From the NCBI GenBank assembly GCA_017458265.1, contig JAFTFV010000040.1, forward strand, positions 62,001-126,000: 64,000 bases of DNA, in the 5' to 3' direction. Source of the DNA: Bacteroidales bacterium (GTDB lineage: Bacteria > Bacteroidota > Bacteroidia > Bacteroidales > UBA932). Below the pieces are notes generated by a model. It saw nothing but the letters and a program-made list of their open reading frames with translations. It did no database searches and was not told where the DNA came from. The position numbers and the translations under genes are program-made. Every line of letters starts with the position of its first letter. Positions within the stretch are counted from its first letter, which is position 1. Below are positions 17,511-25,130 of the stretch, piece by piece.

Positions 17511-17844
17511 AATATCCCGCCTGAGTGCGGAAGACCTTGAAAGGATAGGGGCCGACGAGTCTATCCCCATCCCCGAAGACCTCCCGTCCAGAGTCTATTC
17601 TGCGGTGTCCGGCCGGAGCCGCAGGGTAAAGATAGGAAGCATTGCCGCCGCCGCTGCGGTGGTCCTTGCAGGCGGATTCTTCCTGAGCCGCCAGCCCTCT
17701 CCCAAGGACACTTTCGACGATCCTTATCTTGCATACGCCGCCGTTGAGAAAGCTCTTGCAATGGTGGAAGGAAAAGTCTCCAAGAGCATTGACAAAGTAG
17801 AACAGGCCTCCGTGCCGATTGAAAAAGTATATTACTGGAAATGA
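17494..17844 (+). CDS. Small membrane protein, putative anti-sigma factor
   Basis: 116 residues. It has an acidic N-terminal cytoplasmic part (about 1-45), one transmembrane helix (IGSIAAAAAVVLAGGFFL, about residues 47-66) and a short periplasmic tail rich in Lys and Val. There is no zinc-binding HxxxCxxC motif, so it is not a classical ZAS anti-sigma. Position immediately after, and 17 nt overlapping, the ECF sigma gene is the main reason for the call. It overlaps the following DUF4252 gene by 4 nt. Confidence 0.6.
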   Translation: MKSLDEISRLSAEDLERIGADESIPIPEDLPSRVYSAVSGRSRRVKIGSIAAAAAVVLAGGFFLSRQPSPKDTFDDPYLAYAAVEKALAMVEGKVSKSIDKVEQASVPIEKVYYWK

Positions 17845-18356
17845 AACGTTTGTATATTCTTCTTGTGCTCATTACCATGAGCGTCGCGGCCTTCGCCCAG
17901 GACGGCAAGACCCTCTACAACAAGTACTCAGACCTCGAAGGCGTAGAGGCCGTGTACATCTCTCCCGCCATGTTCCGCCTCATCGGCAAGCTTCCGGAAA
18001 TGCAGGTTGGGGACGGCGACGTTGACATTGCGCCGGCCATCAATTCCATGCGCGGCTTCTACCTGCTCCATGCAGAGAAGTCAAAAACTGCCGACGACCT
18101 CTATGCCGATGTAAAAAAGCGCCTTGATCGCGAAGACTTCGAACTCTTGATGGAAGCCAAGGACAGCGGTGAAACCGTACGCTTCTACACTTCCGGCGAC
18201 GAAAAGACCGTTCGCACCTTCATAATGCTTGCACGCGAACCCGGAGAGACCACATTCATCTCCATTGACGGAGAAATGTCCCGTGAAGAGCTGGAGGCCA
18301 TGATTGCCAAGGCCGCAGCAAAGGACAGCCCCGAAGACAGCCAGGAGTTATTCTAG
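17841..18356 (+). CDS. DUF4252-like exported protein (second copy)
   Basis: 171 residues with a cleavable signal peptide (VAAFAQ). The core follows the same plan as the product of 16561-17034: SPAMFRLIG, a region on helical propensity, ELLMEAKDSGETVRFY, then VRTFIMLAREPGETTFISIDGEMSREELEAMI. Copies at both ends of the sigma/anti-sigma pair suggest that both products act in one extracytoplasmic pathway. The stop overlaps the convergent dapF gene by 4 nt. No biochemical function is known. Confidence 0.82.
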   Translation: MKRLYILLVLITMSVAAFAQDGKTLYNKYSDLEGVEAVYISPAMFRLIGKLPEMQVGDGDVDIAPAINSMRGFYLLHAEKSKTADDLYADVKKRLDREDFELLMEAKDSGETVRFYTSGDEKTVRTFIMLAREPGETTFISIDGEMSREELEAMIAKAAAKDSPEDSQELF

Positions 18357-19147
18357 ATTATTGATACACATTCTGCGGGACCGGTGAGAAAGACATCTTT
18401 CGCGCCGGTTCCGTTTTTCGTGAAGTCTACCCGCAGCCAGTCTCCCCTCCTGCACTGCAGGTTGGTGGGGGAGCCATACACAACGGCACTTGCCGTGAGG
18501 CCGGTGCCGCAGGCGAGCGTTTCGCCTTCCACACCCTTCTCGAATGTGCGCACATGGAGCCCGTCAGGGGCAATCTGGACGAAGTTCACATTGGTTCCTT
18601 CCGGTTGGAAAACGGGGTCCCAGCGCAGCCGTTTGCCTTCCTCTTCCACGTCAACGGCATTCACGTCGTCCACGAATTTCACGAAATGACGCGTTCCTGT
18701 ATTGAGGAAATACCCATCCTTTACAGGGGTAATTCCTTCCACGTCTATCATTTTGAGGCGTACCGTCCAGAGAGATTTCTCGACTTCGCTCGAAATGACA
18801 GTAGGGGCGCTCGAAATGACAGAGGACAATATGGTTGCAACATGGATCCCGTCCGGGGCGAGGAAGCGGTATTCAGCGCCGGCGGCGGGCTTGATGCCCA
18901 GCATGTCGGCAAAAGCCACTATGCAGCGGCCGCCGTTGCCGCACATCATGCCGCCGGAGCCGTCTGGGTTGTAGAATTCCATGGAGAAGTCGCAGTCGTG
19001 GCCCTCTCCAAGAATCATGAGACCGTCTGTGTGGTGTTCACGGCAAAGCTGTGATATGCGAGCCGTGTTACGGTACTCATTTACGTCACAGCCGCGGCCG
19101 TCAAGGACCACAAAGTTGTTTCCGGCACCGGTAAATTTATACAGCAT
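18353..19147 (-). CDS. dapF: Diaminopimelate epimerase carrying an in-frame repeat insertion
   Basis: 264 residues. It interconverts LL- and meso-diaminopimelate, the last step before lysine or peptidoglycan. The two catalytic cysteines are present in MMCGNGGRC (Cys69) and LACGTGLTA (Cys213); the substrate loop NDFV is seen as NNFVVLDGRG. Residues of about 107-126 ([20 protein letters not shown]) are encoded by a rearranged copy of the palindromic element also found in murB; the frame is intact and the catalytic halves lie on each side. The gene overlaps the upstream aminotransferase by 11 nt on the same strand, suggesting a lysine/DAP operon. Confidence 0.95.
   Translation of the reverse strand: MLYKFTGAGNNFVVLDGRGCDVNEYRNTARISQLCREHHTDGLMILGEGHDCDFSMEFYNPDGSGGMMCGNGGRCIVAFADMLGIKPAAGAEYRFLAPDGIHVATILSSVISSAPTVISSEVEKSLWTVRLKMIDVEGITPVKDGYFLNTGTRHFVKFVDDVNAVDVEEEGKRLRWDPVFQPEGTNVNFVQIAPDGLHVRTFEKGVEGETLACGTGLTASAVVYGSPTNLQCRRGDWLRVDFTKNGTGAKDVFLTGPAECVSII
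18772..18825. repeat. Palindromic repeat element, copy 2 (rearranged half), inside dapF
   Basis: On the + strand one arm GAGATTTCTCGACTTCGCTC runs on into GAAATGACA (18772-18800). Instead of the second inverted arm, the core CGCTCGAAATGACA is repeated directly (18808-18821). In the dapF frame (minus strand) it reads [16 protein letters not shown]. It therefore looks like a decayed or recombined version of the murB copy. Confidence 0.8.
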
Positions 19148-20264
19148 GGGATATGATATCGGCTAAAAGTTTGATGCCTGGCTCCATCTTGGCTTCGTCC
19201 ACGAAGGAGAAATTGAGGCGCATGGTGTTGCGGTGGCTGCCGTCTGTGTAGAAGAAGGAGCCGGCAACGTAGGCGACGCCGCGTGAGAGTGCTTCGTCGT
19301 ACATGGCAACGGTGTCTACGCCCTCCGGCAGGGTGAGCCAGAGGAACAGGCCGCCTTCAGGATATGTCCAGGACACGCCGGAGGGCATATACTTTTCCAA
19401 AAGCGAGAGCATGAGATCCCTGCGGCGGCGATATTCGGCAATGGTTTTCACAAGGTTGGCATCCAGAGCTCCGCTTCCCATGAATTCCGCTGCCATGTAC
19501 TGGTCCAGAACCGGGGGGCACAGGTCCAGGCACTGCTTGCAAACGTAAATCTGTTCCAGCAGCTCTTCCGGTCCTATTATCCAGCCAAGCCGGAAACCCG
19601 GTGCAAAAATCTTGGAGAAACTTCCAAGCTGCAAAGTGCGCTCCGAGGCAAGTTCACGTATGGTTTTTACGGGCTCTCCGCTATAGCGCAGCTCCCTGTA
19701 CGGGCTGTCTTCAATGATGAGAATATCCAGTTCACGGGCAACGCGCACCACCTCTTCGCGCTCCTCAAGTGTCATGGTTTTGCCTGAAGGATTATTGAAG
19801 TCCGGAATTACGTAGATGAACTTGATATTCGAAGCGACGGTTTCAGAGATAGAGTGTACCTCTGCTCTATATGCTTTGAAACTCTGAAGGGCGCCAAGAT
19901 AGACGGGGTTATCGGCAAGGACTACGTCTCCGGGGTTCAGGAATACGCGGGAGCAGACGTCTATCCCCTGCTGAGAGGAGGTTGTTATCTGCACCTGTGA
20001 AACGGGCACTCCGTAGCGCCGGGCTATAACTTCCCTCAGCTCGGGAACGCCCTGCGTTGCCCCGTACTGGAGGGCCTTGGTGCCGTATTTTTCCAGCACC
20101 TTGGCAGTCAGGGACGGTATCTGGTCTGTAGGGAAGGTAACTGCCGCGGGATATCCTCCTGCAAAGGAACATATTGCAGAAAGGTCCACCTTCCTGAAGA
20201 TTTCCCTCACGGGACTCCTCAGGAATGAGGGCACATCGGCAGAAAAGAACTTGCTGTAATCCAT
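19137..20264 (-). CDS. PLP-dependent aminotransferase (LysN/2-aminoadipate type), candidate succinyl-DAP aminotransferase
   Basis: 375 residues, fold type I aminotransferase without a GntR domain. Visible marks are YGATQGVPELREVIARRYG, TTSSQQGIDV, VLADNPVYLGAL, YVIPDFNNPSGKTM (PLP-contacting Asp/Asn), GSFSKIFAPGFRLGWI (Schiff-base Lys in SFSK) and MRLNFSF near the end. It lies upstream of dapF with 11 nt overlap. The window encodes DapD and an M20 deacylase but no DapL, so this enzyme is a reasonable candidate for the missing DapC step; that is inference from context. A -7 box TATCTTTG lies on the minus strand at 20293-20300. Confidence 0.8.
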   Translation of the reverse strand: MDYSKFFSADVPSFLRSPVREIFRKVDLSAICSFAGGYPAAVTFPTDQIPSLTAKVLEKYGTKALQYGATQGVPELREVIARRYGVPVSQVQITTSSQQGIDVCSRVFLNPGDVVLADNPVYLGALQSFKAYRAEVHSISETVASNIKFIYVIPDFNNPSGKTMTLEEREEVVRVARELDILIIEDSPYRELRYSGEPVKTIRELASERTLQLGSFSKIFAPGFRLGWIIGPEELLEQIYVCKQCLDLCPPVLDQYMAAEFMGSGALDANLVKTIAEYRRRRDLMLSLLEKYMPSGVSWTYPEGGLFLWLTLPEGVDTVAMYDEALSRGVAYVAGSFFYTDGSHRNTMRLNFSFVDEAKMEPGIKLLADIISHAV

Positions 20265-20308
20265 TGGCTGGCGTTGCTGTAAAATACAGAAACAAAGATA
20301 GTAATATT

Positions 20309-20340
20309 TTTGCTAATCACCGGTTGTTTGATTATCTTTG
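20309..20340 (+). promoter_or_regulatory. Promoter of the DUF3990/XRE operon
   Basis: -33 TTTG at 20309-20312 and -7 TATCTTTG at 20333-20340, spacing 20 bp, exactly the Bacteroidota arrangement. The -7 box abuts the left arm of the palindrome 20340-20369, so a protein bound there would block transcription. Confidence 0.65.
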
Positions 20341-20369
20341 CAAAAGTGACGTTATAATGTTACTTTTGC
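20340..20369. promoter_or_regulatory. Palindromic operator candidate upstream of the DUF3990 gene
   Basis: Arms GCAAAAGTGAC (20340-20350) and GTTACTTTTGC (20359-20369) are inverted repeats with one mismatch around an AT-rich 8-bp centre. It ends 3 bp before the ATG. The XRE protein encoded second in the operon is the natural candidate ligand, as in autoregulated toxin-antitoxin systems. Confidence 0.55.
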
Positions 20370-20372
20370 GAT

Positions 20373-21053
20373 ATGGAGGATATTTTATTTCATGGGTCAT
20401 ACAAGATTGTTGACAATCCAGTCAAGTCAGGGGGAAAGGTCCATAATGACTTTGGGCAGGGCTTTTACTGTACACCGGACATTCAACTTGCCAGGGAGTG
20501 GTCTTGTACAGAAGCGCCATCGGCCTTTGTGAACCATTACAGCTTTGAGCCAAGTTACAGTTTAAAGGTGTGCAATCTTTCCGGGAAAGATTTCAACATA
20601 CTCAACTGGCTGGCGGTCCTGATGGCGAACAGGGTTTTCGAAACCAGCCAGAGTACCCCTGCTGTAATCAAAAGATATATAATTGAAGAATTCCTTCCGG
20701 ATCTGACCGGCTTCGATATCATCAGGGGCTACCGTGCCGACGATTCATATTTCCAGTACACAAGCCTGTTTCTGAACGGCACCATAAGCCTTGAGCAGTT
20801 AAATGAAGCCATGCACATTGGAAACCTTGGAGAACAGGTGTTCATTCAGAGCGAAAAGGCTTTTGAAGCACTGGTATTCACTTCTGCAGAGGTGGTAGAC
20901 AGATCTGTTTATCTTCCACAGAGACTGGTTCGGGAAAGAAAGGCAAGAGAGGCATTCCAAAGAATAAAGCATGGCCATTCGGTATTGGACTGCATCTTTG
21001 CCATCGATGTTTACAGAAATAAAATGAAAAACGATGACCTGCGCATACGATAA
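20373..21053 (+). CDS. DUF3990 family protein, putative ADP-ribosyltransferase-fold toxin
   Basis: 226 residues, no signal peptide. The N-terminus LFHGSYKIVDNPVKSG, then DFGQGFYCTPDIQLAREW, is typical of DUF3990, a family I place in the ADP-ribosyltransferase-like fold: H-G near the start, the G-x-G-F-Y-x-T motif, and a late Gln/Glu segment (LGEQVFIQSEKAFEAL). Such proteins are commonly paired with small antitoxins. Here the following gene encodes an XRE DNA-binding protein whose start lies 5 bp after this stop (or overlaps it if ATG 21034 is used). The promoter carries a palindrome. Toxicity and NAD use are inference from family and context. Confidence 0.75.
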   Translation: MEDILFHGSYKIVDNPVKSGGKVHNDFGQGFYCTPDIQLAREWSCTEAPSAFVNHYSFEPSYSLKVCNLSGKDFNILNWLAVLMANRVFETSQSTPAVIKRYIIEEFLPDLTGFDIIRGYRADDSYFQYTSLFLNGTISLEQLNEAMHIGNLGEQVFIQSEKAFEALVFTSAEVVDRSVYLPQRLVRERKAREAFQRIKHGHSVLDCIFAIDVYRNKMKNDDLRIR

Positions 21054-21057
21054 GGAC

Positions 21058-21666
21058 ATGATGCTGTCGGCAAGGCAGAATATGGCAGTGATGATTGACT
21101 ACGCCGTTACCTGGTGCAGAATGCCGCTTCGTGATTTTTATAGCCGCTGGCTGGGAAGCCGCATTCCCGAAATGTTTGCAGCCGGCCACCCTAAATTCAC
21201 ACTTGGAATGAGTGGTATAGAACTCGCTGCAAGGGTCGTGGAAAACTCCGGAGGCTCACTCCCGCTGGATGACACCTACACCTTCCCGCAGGAAGATTCT
21301 TCCTATTTCTGGACGGGTTGGGCTCTTTGCCAGTATCAGTGGTATAAAAACGTCAGTTTTGCATCCATTGACAAATACGGCTTGTCCATAGAGAGAATCC
21401 ATTCGCTTTTCAATCCTCTTCACGAGGCCGACATCACCAAAGTCTTCGACGTCTTTGACTCCTGGTACCGTCCCCGGCCCAAATCACTCAAGGAGCAGAG
21501 AAAGTTGAACGGACTCACCCAGCAGGAACTGGCAGAGCTTTCCGACGTTTCTCTGAGAATGATTCGCGCTTATGAGCAGGGCCGCCAGGATATCGGCAAG
21601 GCCGAAGCCTCCTCGCTCCTGCGTCTTGCTCATGCACTCCACTGTGCTCCGGAAGAATTGGTGTAA
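21058..21666 (+). CDS. XRE-family DNA-binding protein, putative antitoxin of the DUF3990 pair
   Basis: 202 residues from ATG 21058, preceded by AAGGA; an in-frame ATG at 21034 overlaps the previous gene. Residues of about 1-145 form an unrecognised domain rich in aromatics (FYSRWLGSRIPEMF, SSYFWTGWALCQYQWY). Residues of about 150-202 are a clear helix-turn-helix of the XRE type: LKEQRKLNGLTQQELAELSD, then LRMIRAYEQGRQDI. A two-domain antitoxin, with N-terminal neutralisation and C-terminal DNA binding, would fit its position after the DUF3990 gene. It is longer than usual antitoxins. Nothing indicates an enzymatic role. Confidence 0.7.
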   Translation: MMLSARQNMAVMIDYAVTWCRMPLRDFYSRWLGSRIPEMFAAGHPKFTLGMSGIELAARVVENSGGSLPLDDTYTFPQEDSSYFWTGWALCQYQWYKNVSFASIDKYGLSIERIHSLFNPLHEADITKVFDVFDSWYRPRPKSLKEQRKLNGLTQQELAELSDVSLRMIRAYEQGRQDIGKAEASSLLRLAHALHCAPEELV

Positions 21667-21709
21667 TTTGCAACTTTTACCTATCTTTGTCCTCATAAAT
21701 GACAAAGAT

Positions 21710-22696
21710 ATGTTAGTAGCAGTTGTCGGAGCCACAGGGCTCGTTGGTTCAAAGATGCTTCAGGTGCTTGAGGAGAGGAATTTTCCCGTTACGGAACTTC
21801 TCCCCGTTGCGTCGGAGCGCTCATGGGGCAAAAAAGTGCAGTTCAAGGGCAGGGAATGGACGGTAATCAGTGCCGATGAAGCCATCTCCCGCAGGCCCGC
21901 CCTGGCCATTTTCAGCGCCGGAGGGGCTGTATCGGCAGAACTCGCTCCCCGCTTTGCGGCCGTGGGCGCCTACGTGGTGGACAATTCTTCCCAGTGGAGG
22001 ATGGACCCCGCAGTCCCTCTCGTAGTCCCGGAAATCAATGCCGATGCCCTCACTAAGGACGCCCGCATCATCGCCAACCCCAACTGCTCCACCATCCAGA
22101 TGGTCCTTCCCCTGGCGCCCCTTCACAGGAAGTACGGCATCAAGAGGATAGTGGTCTCCACCTACCAGAGCGTCACCGGCGCCGGCCAGAAGGGCAAAGA
22201 CCAGCTCCTTGCCGAACGTGACGGCGGCTCCGGCACCAAATTCCCCCACAGGATAGACCTCAACGTCATCCCCCATATCGACTCCTTCCTCCCCGACGGC
22301 TACACCAAGGAAGAAGCCAAGATGATGAACGAGACCCGTAAAATCCTTGCCGATCCCTCCATCGCCGTCTCTGCCACCACCGTCCGCGTCCCCGTCATGG
22401 GCGGCCACTCGGAAAGCGTAAACATCGAATTCCAAAGGCCTTACGACCTTGCCGATGTCCGCTCCATCCTCTCCTCCACCCCCGGCGTCACAGTCCTTGA
22501 CGACCCCGCCCACGACCTCTATCCCATGCCCCTTGATGCCTGGGAGAAGGACGAAGTCTTCGTGGGCCGCATCCGCCGTGACAGCTCCATAGAAAACGGC
22601 CTGAACCTCTGGTGCGTTTCTGACAACATCCGAAAGGGAGCCGCCACAAACGCCGTCCAGATAGCTCAGGCGCTTATCGAAAAAGGTTTTATCTAG
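21710..22696 (+). CDS. asd: Aspartate-semialdehyde dehydrogenase
   Basis: 328 residues from ATG 21710 (MLVAVVGATGLVGSKML), the standard start; upstream in-frame codons overlap the XRE gene and are rejected. The NADP-binding GATGLVG is followed by FSAGGAVS, the catalytic ANPNCSTIQM (Cys126), QSVTGAGQKG and MGGHSES (catalytic His). It reduces aspartyl phosphate to aspartate semialdehyde, feeding DapA and the homoserine branch, both encoded within 13 kb downstream. A -7 box TATCTTTG lies at 21682-21689. The stop overlaps the convergent GH31 gene by 4 nt. Confidence 0.97.
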   Translation: MLVAVVGATGLVGSKMLQVLEERNFPVTELLPVASERSWGKKVQFKGREWTVISADEAISRRPALAIFSAGGAVSAELAPRFAAVGAYVVDNSSQWRMDPAVPLVVPEINADALTKDARIIANPNCSTIQMVLPLAPLHRKYGIKRIVVSTYQSVTGAGQKGKDQLLAERDGGSGTKFPHRIDLNVIPHIDSFLPDGYTKEEAKMMNETRKILADPSIAVSATTVRVPVMGGHSESVNIEFQRPYDLADVRSILSSTPGVTVLDDPAHDLYPMPLDAWEKDEVFVGRIRRDSSIENGLNLWCVSDNIRKGAATNAVQIAQALIEKGFI

Positions 22697-25077
22697 AATT
22701 TCACCACAAGCTTGACAGCTTTATCGGCAGGGCCTTCGGGAATGTCGATGAAGGCTTCTTTTGTGTCTCCGTCATAGCTGCACTCGAGCGGCTGGCCGTC
22801 AAGTGTGGCCCTGGGGCAGCGGCTAAGGCCGGGCAGGACAAGGCCAAGTTTCCTGGTGCCGCTCATTCCCTTGTATGAGCCCTGGCGAGCGCCCACTTCC
22901 ACGGTGAGGCCGCTTCCGGTGGCGTTTTTGCTGATCACAGTGGTTGCAAACTGGCTGGGATATGCCTGGCTTACGCCGTCGTCCTCATAGTGGCGGCAGA
23001 CGCTCTTTCCGGCGCCGGGAGCGATGAGGATACGGAGCTCGTTCGAGGGCTCCTGCAGGTTCTGGATGCCCTTTCCGGCAAGCGGAATGATGGCCCCGGC
23101 CTTCACGAACCAGGCATTCTGGCCGATGGTATATTTGAGCTTGTAGATACCGGGTTTCATCATCCGGTGATGGGCCATGTCGTACCATGAAGTGCCGGCG
23201 GGGAGCCATACGTCGCGGCCGGCGGTGCCGTCTGCCCCCAGGGGCTCACAGATGGTTGCAGCAAGGATGTTGTCCCCGAAGAAATACTCCTGCTTCCAGG
23301 TGTATGCCTTCTCCTCTTCTGGGTACTCATAGTACAGCGGACGGCACAGGGAGACGCCGGTCTCGTATGCCTCGCGGGCCATGTCGTAGATGTAAGGAGT
23401 GAGGGCGTAACGAAGCTCCAGGGCCTCCTTCATGTACCGGTAATGGTCCGGGAACACCCAGAAACGGCGTTCCAGCGCGGCAGAGGAGGTACTGTGCGTC
23501 TTGAAAATGGGGGAGAACACGCCGTACTGCAGCCAGCGGGTATAGAGTTCAGGGTCTGTGGGGTTGTTGCCGCGCTGCATGTGGCCGCCAAGGTCATGGC
23601 CCCAGTAGCCGTAGAGCACGTTTGAAGATGTGGCGGTGAACTCCGGCAGGTAGCCAAGGACCGCCCATTTGATGTTGGTGTCTCCGGAGAAGCCAAGCTG
23701 GTAGCGGTGGCTTCCCAGGCCTCCCCAGCGGTGATATATCATGGGACGCTCGGCATCTTCCGGCTTGAGGTCCCTGTCCCTTCGCACCTTGTCGTTGAAG
23801 AAGGTATGGTTGAGCCAGAAGGTGTTACTGAGGCCGGGGATGTACCTGCTCTCCCTGTACTGCTGCCAGTCAAGCCACCAGAAATCTACGCCCTGGGCCT
23901 CCAGGGGGTGGATTACGGAGTTGAAGTAGGCATCGGCCCATTCCTTCTGGTCCATGCGGAAGGGCACCGGGGCATGGTAACCCTTGCGGGCGATGCGGCC
24001 GTTGGCCATCTTCTCCCCGCCGCTGTAGATATAGTCCTTGGGACCGTCGTAGTCGTCGGTGCGGGAGAGGTAGTCCTTAACGAAGGCGGGGTACACCTTC
24101 TCACGCGTGACGATGCCGGACGCCGGATGCAGGTTCAGGGCGGTTTTCATGTGCATGGAGTGGATGTCGGCAAGGAGGCCTTCCGGGTCTGAGAAGAGGT
24201 CGCTGTTCCAGGTGTAGCCGGTCCAGCCCACGCTTTCGCCGAACTCGTCACGGCCGTTATACCTTTTGCCGGTATTTCTCCAGGTCTCGTGCCAGTCCAT
24301 GTCGATGACCATGACGTCGATGGGAATCTGCCTCGAGCGGAACTCCTCTGCAAGGGCCACGAACTCGTCGTCCGTATATGCCCAGTAGCGGCTCCACCAG
24401 TATCCGAAGACGAATTTCGGGGGCATGGGGATGCTGCCTGCAATCTTTGCATAGTCGGCAAGGGCAGCTTTGTAGTCGTGTCCGTAGGCGAAGATATACA
24501 GGTCCTGACCGTCCCGGACGGGCCTTTCGGCAACCCATTCGCCCCAGTCGGAGCTGTCCTTCACGAAGATATGGCGCTTGCTCTCGTCAATCACGGCCCA
24601 GCCGTCGCGGGAGAGGATGCCGGGCTCCATGGGGTCGCTGTAATTGATTTTCTCCGGGCCTTCGCAGCCGTCCAGCGTGCGTGCGGTGCCCATGAGGTTT
24701 GCCGATGCATCGGCCCCCGGCTTCCACGTAACGGTCTTGCCCTTGAGCTTGAAAACGACGCTGAGGTTGTCTCCGGAGAACTTCCCTTCCCCGCTGTAGG
24801 TGAGCGTGAGGGCCGATGTCCTGATAGTCACGGCCTCTCCATTGCGCTTAACTGTGAATTTTGGGACGGGAAGGTTCCTGTTTATGACGGCCAGCGTGGC
24901 GTGGTCTTCAAACTGCGCCCCGGGCTCCCATTCCATGCGGACGAGCCGCTCTGTTAGCACGGTGAAGCGGGCGTTTCCCGCCACCACCTGTGCACCTGGT
25001 GCGGCAACGGGATTGTTCTCATGGGCAAAGAGGCTTGTGCCGGCGAGAATAAGAGCTAGTAACAGTGTGTGTTTCAT
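22693..25077 (-). CDS. Glycoside hydrolase family 31 enzyme (alpha-glucosidase/alpha-xylosidase-like), exported
   Basis: 794 residues with a cleavable signal peptide (MKHTLLLALILAGTSLFA). The N-terminal beta-sandwich (about 25-205) is followed by a TIM barrel opening with PPKFVFGYWWSRYWAYTDDE, the substrate motif VMVIDMDWHETW, a nucleophile region GVDFWWLDWQQ, SGDTNIKWA (acid/base Asp) and GHDLGGHM; beta-sandwich domains close the chain. The double Trp before the nucleophile Asp differs from the common DGFWLDM, so the exact specificity (glucosyl, xylosyl or other) is open. It is transcribed alone, divergently from the M20 deacylase; its -7 box TATATTTG lies at 25095-25102 on the minus strand. 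Confidence 0.92.
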   Translation of the reverse strand: MKHTLLLALILAGTSLFAHENNPVAAPGAQVVAGNARFTVLTERLVRMEWEPGAQFEDHATLAVINRNLPVPKFTVKRNGEAVTIRTSALTLTYSGEGKFSGDNLSVVFKLKGKTVTWKPGADASANLMGTARTLDGCEGPEKINYSDPMEPGILSRDGWAVIDESKRHIFVKDSSDWGEWVAERPVRDGQDLYIFAYGHDYKAALADYAKIAGSIPMPPKFVFGYWWSRYWAYTDDEFVALAEEFRSRQIPIDVMVIDMDWHETWRNTGKRYNGRDEFGESVGWTGYTWNSDLFSDPEGLLADIHSMHMKTALNLHPASGIVTREKVYPAFVKDYLSRTDDYDGPKDYIYSGGEKMANGRIARKGYHAPVPFRMDQKEWADAYFNSVIHPLEAQGVDFWWLDWQQYRESRYIPGLSNTFWLNHTFFNDKVRRDRDLKPEDAERPMIYHRWGGLGSHRYQLGFSGDTNIKWAVLGYLPEFTATSSNVLYGYWGHDLGGHMQRGNNPTDPELYTRWLQYGVFSPIFKTHSTSSAALERRFWVFPDHYRYMKEALELRYALTPYIYDMAREAYETGVSLCRPLYYEYPEEEKAYTWKQEYFFGDNILAATICEPLGADGTAGRDVWLPAGTSWYDMAHHRMMKPGIYKLKYTIGQNAWFVKAGAIIPLAGKGIQNLQEPSNELRILIAPGAGKSVCRHYEDDGVSQAYPSQFATTVISKNATGSGLTVEVGARQGSYKGMSGTRKLGLVLPGLSRCPRATLDGQPLECSYDGDTKEAFIDIPEGPADKAVKLVVKF

Positions 25078-25094
25078 ACATTATGTGTTTCACA

Positions 25095-25123
25095 CAAATA
25101 TAAGCAAAAATTGATTAAATTTG
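25095..25123. promoter_or_regulatory. Divergent -7 boxes for the GH31 and M20 genes
   Basis: Minus strand TATATTTG at 25095-25102 (17 nt from the GH31 start) and plus strand TAAATTTG at 25116-25123 (7 nt from the M20 ATG). Both match TAnnTTTG fully; no convincing -33 TTTG is visible for either. Confidence 0.5.
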
Positions 25124-25130
25124 CATCTGT

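Noticed and set aside
21572..21709. Upstream extension of asd into the XRE gene
   Set aside because: It overlaps the helix-turn-helix coding region; the Rossmann start MLVAVVGATG and the -7 box fit ATG 21710.
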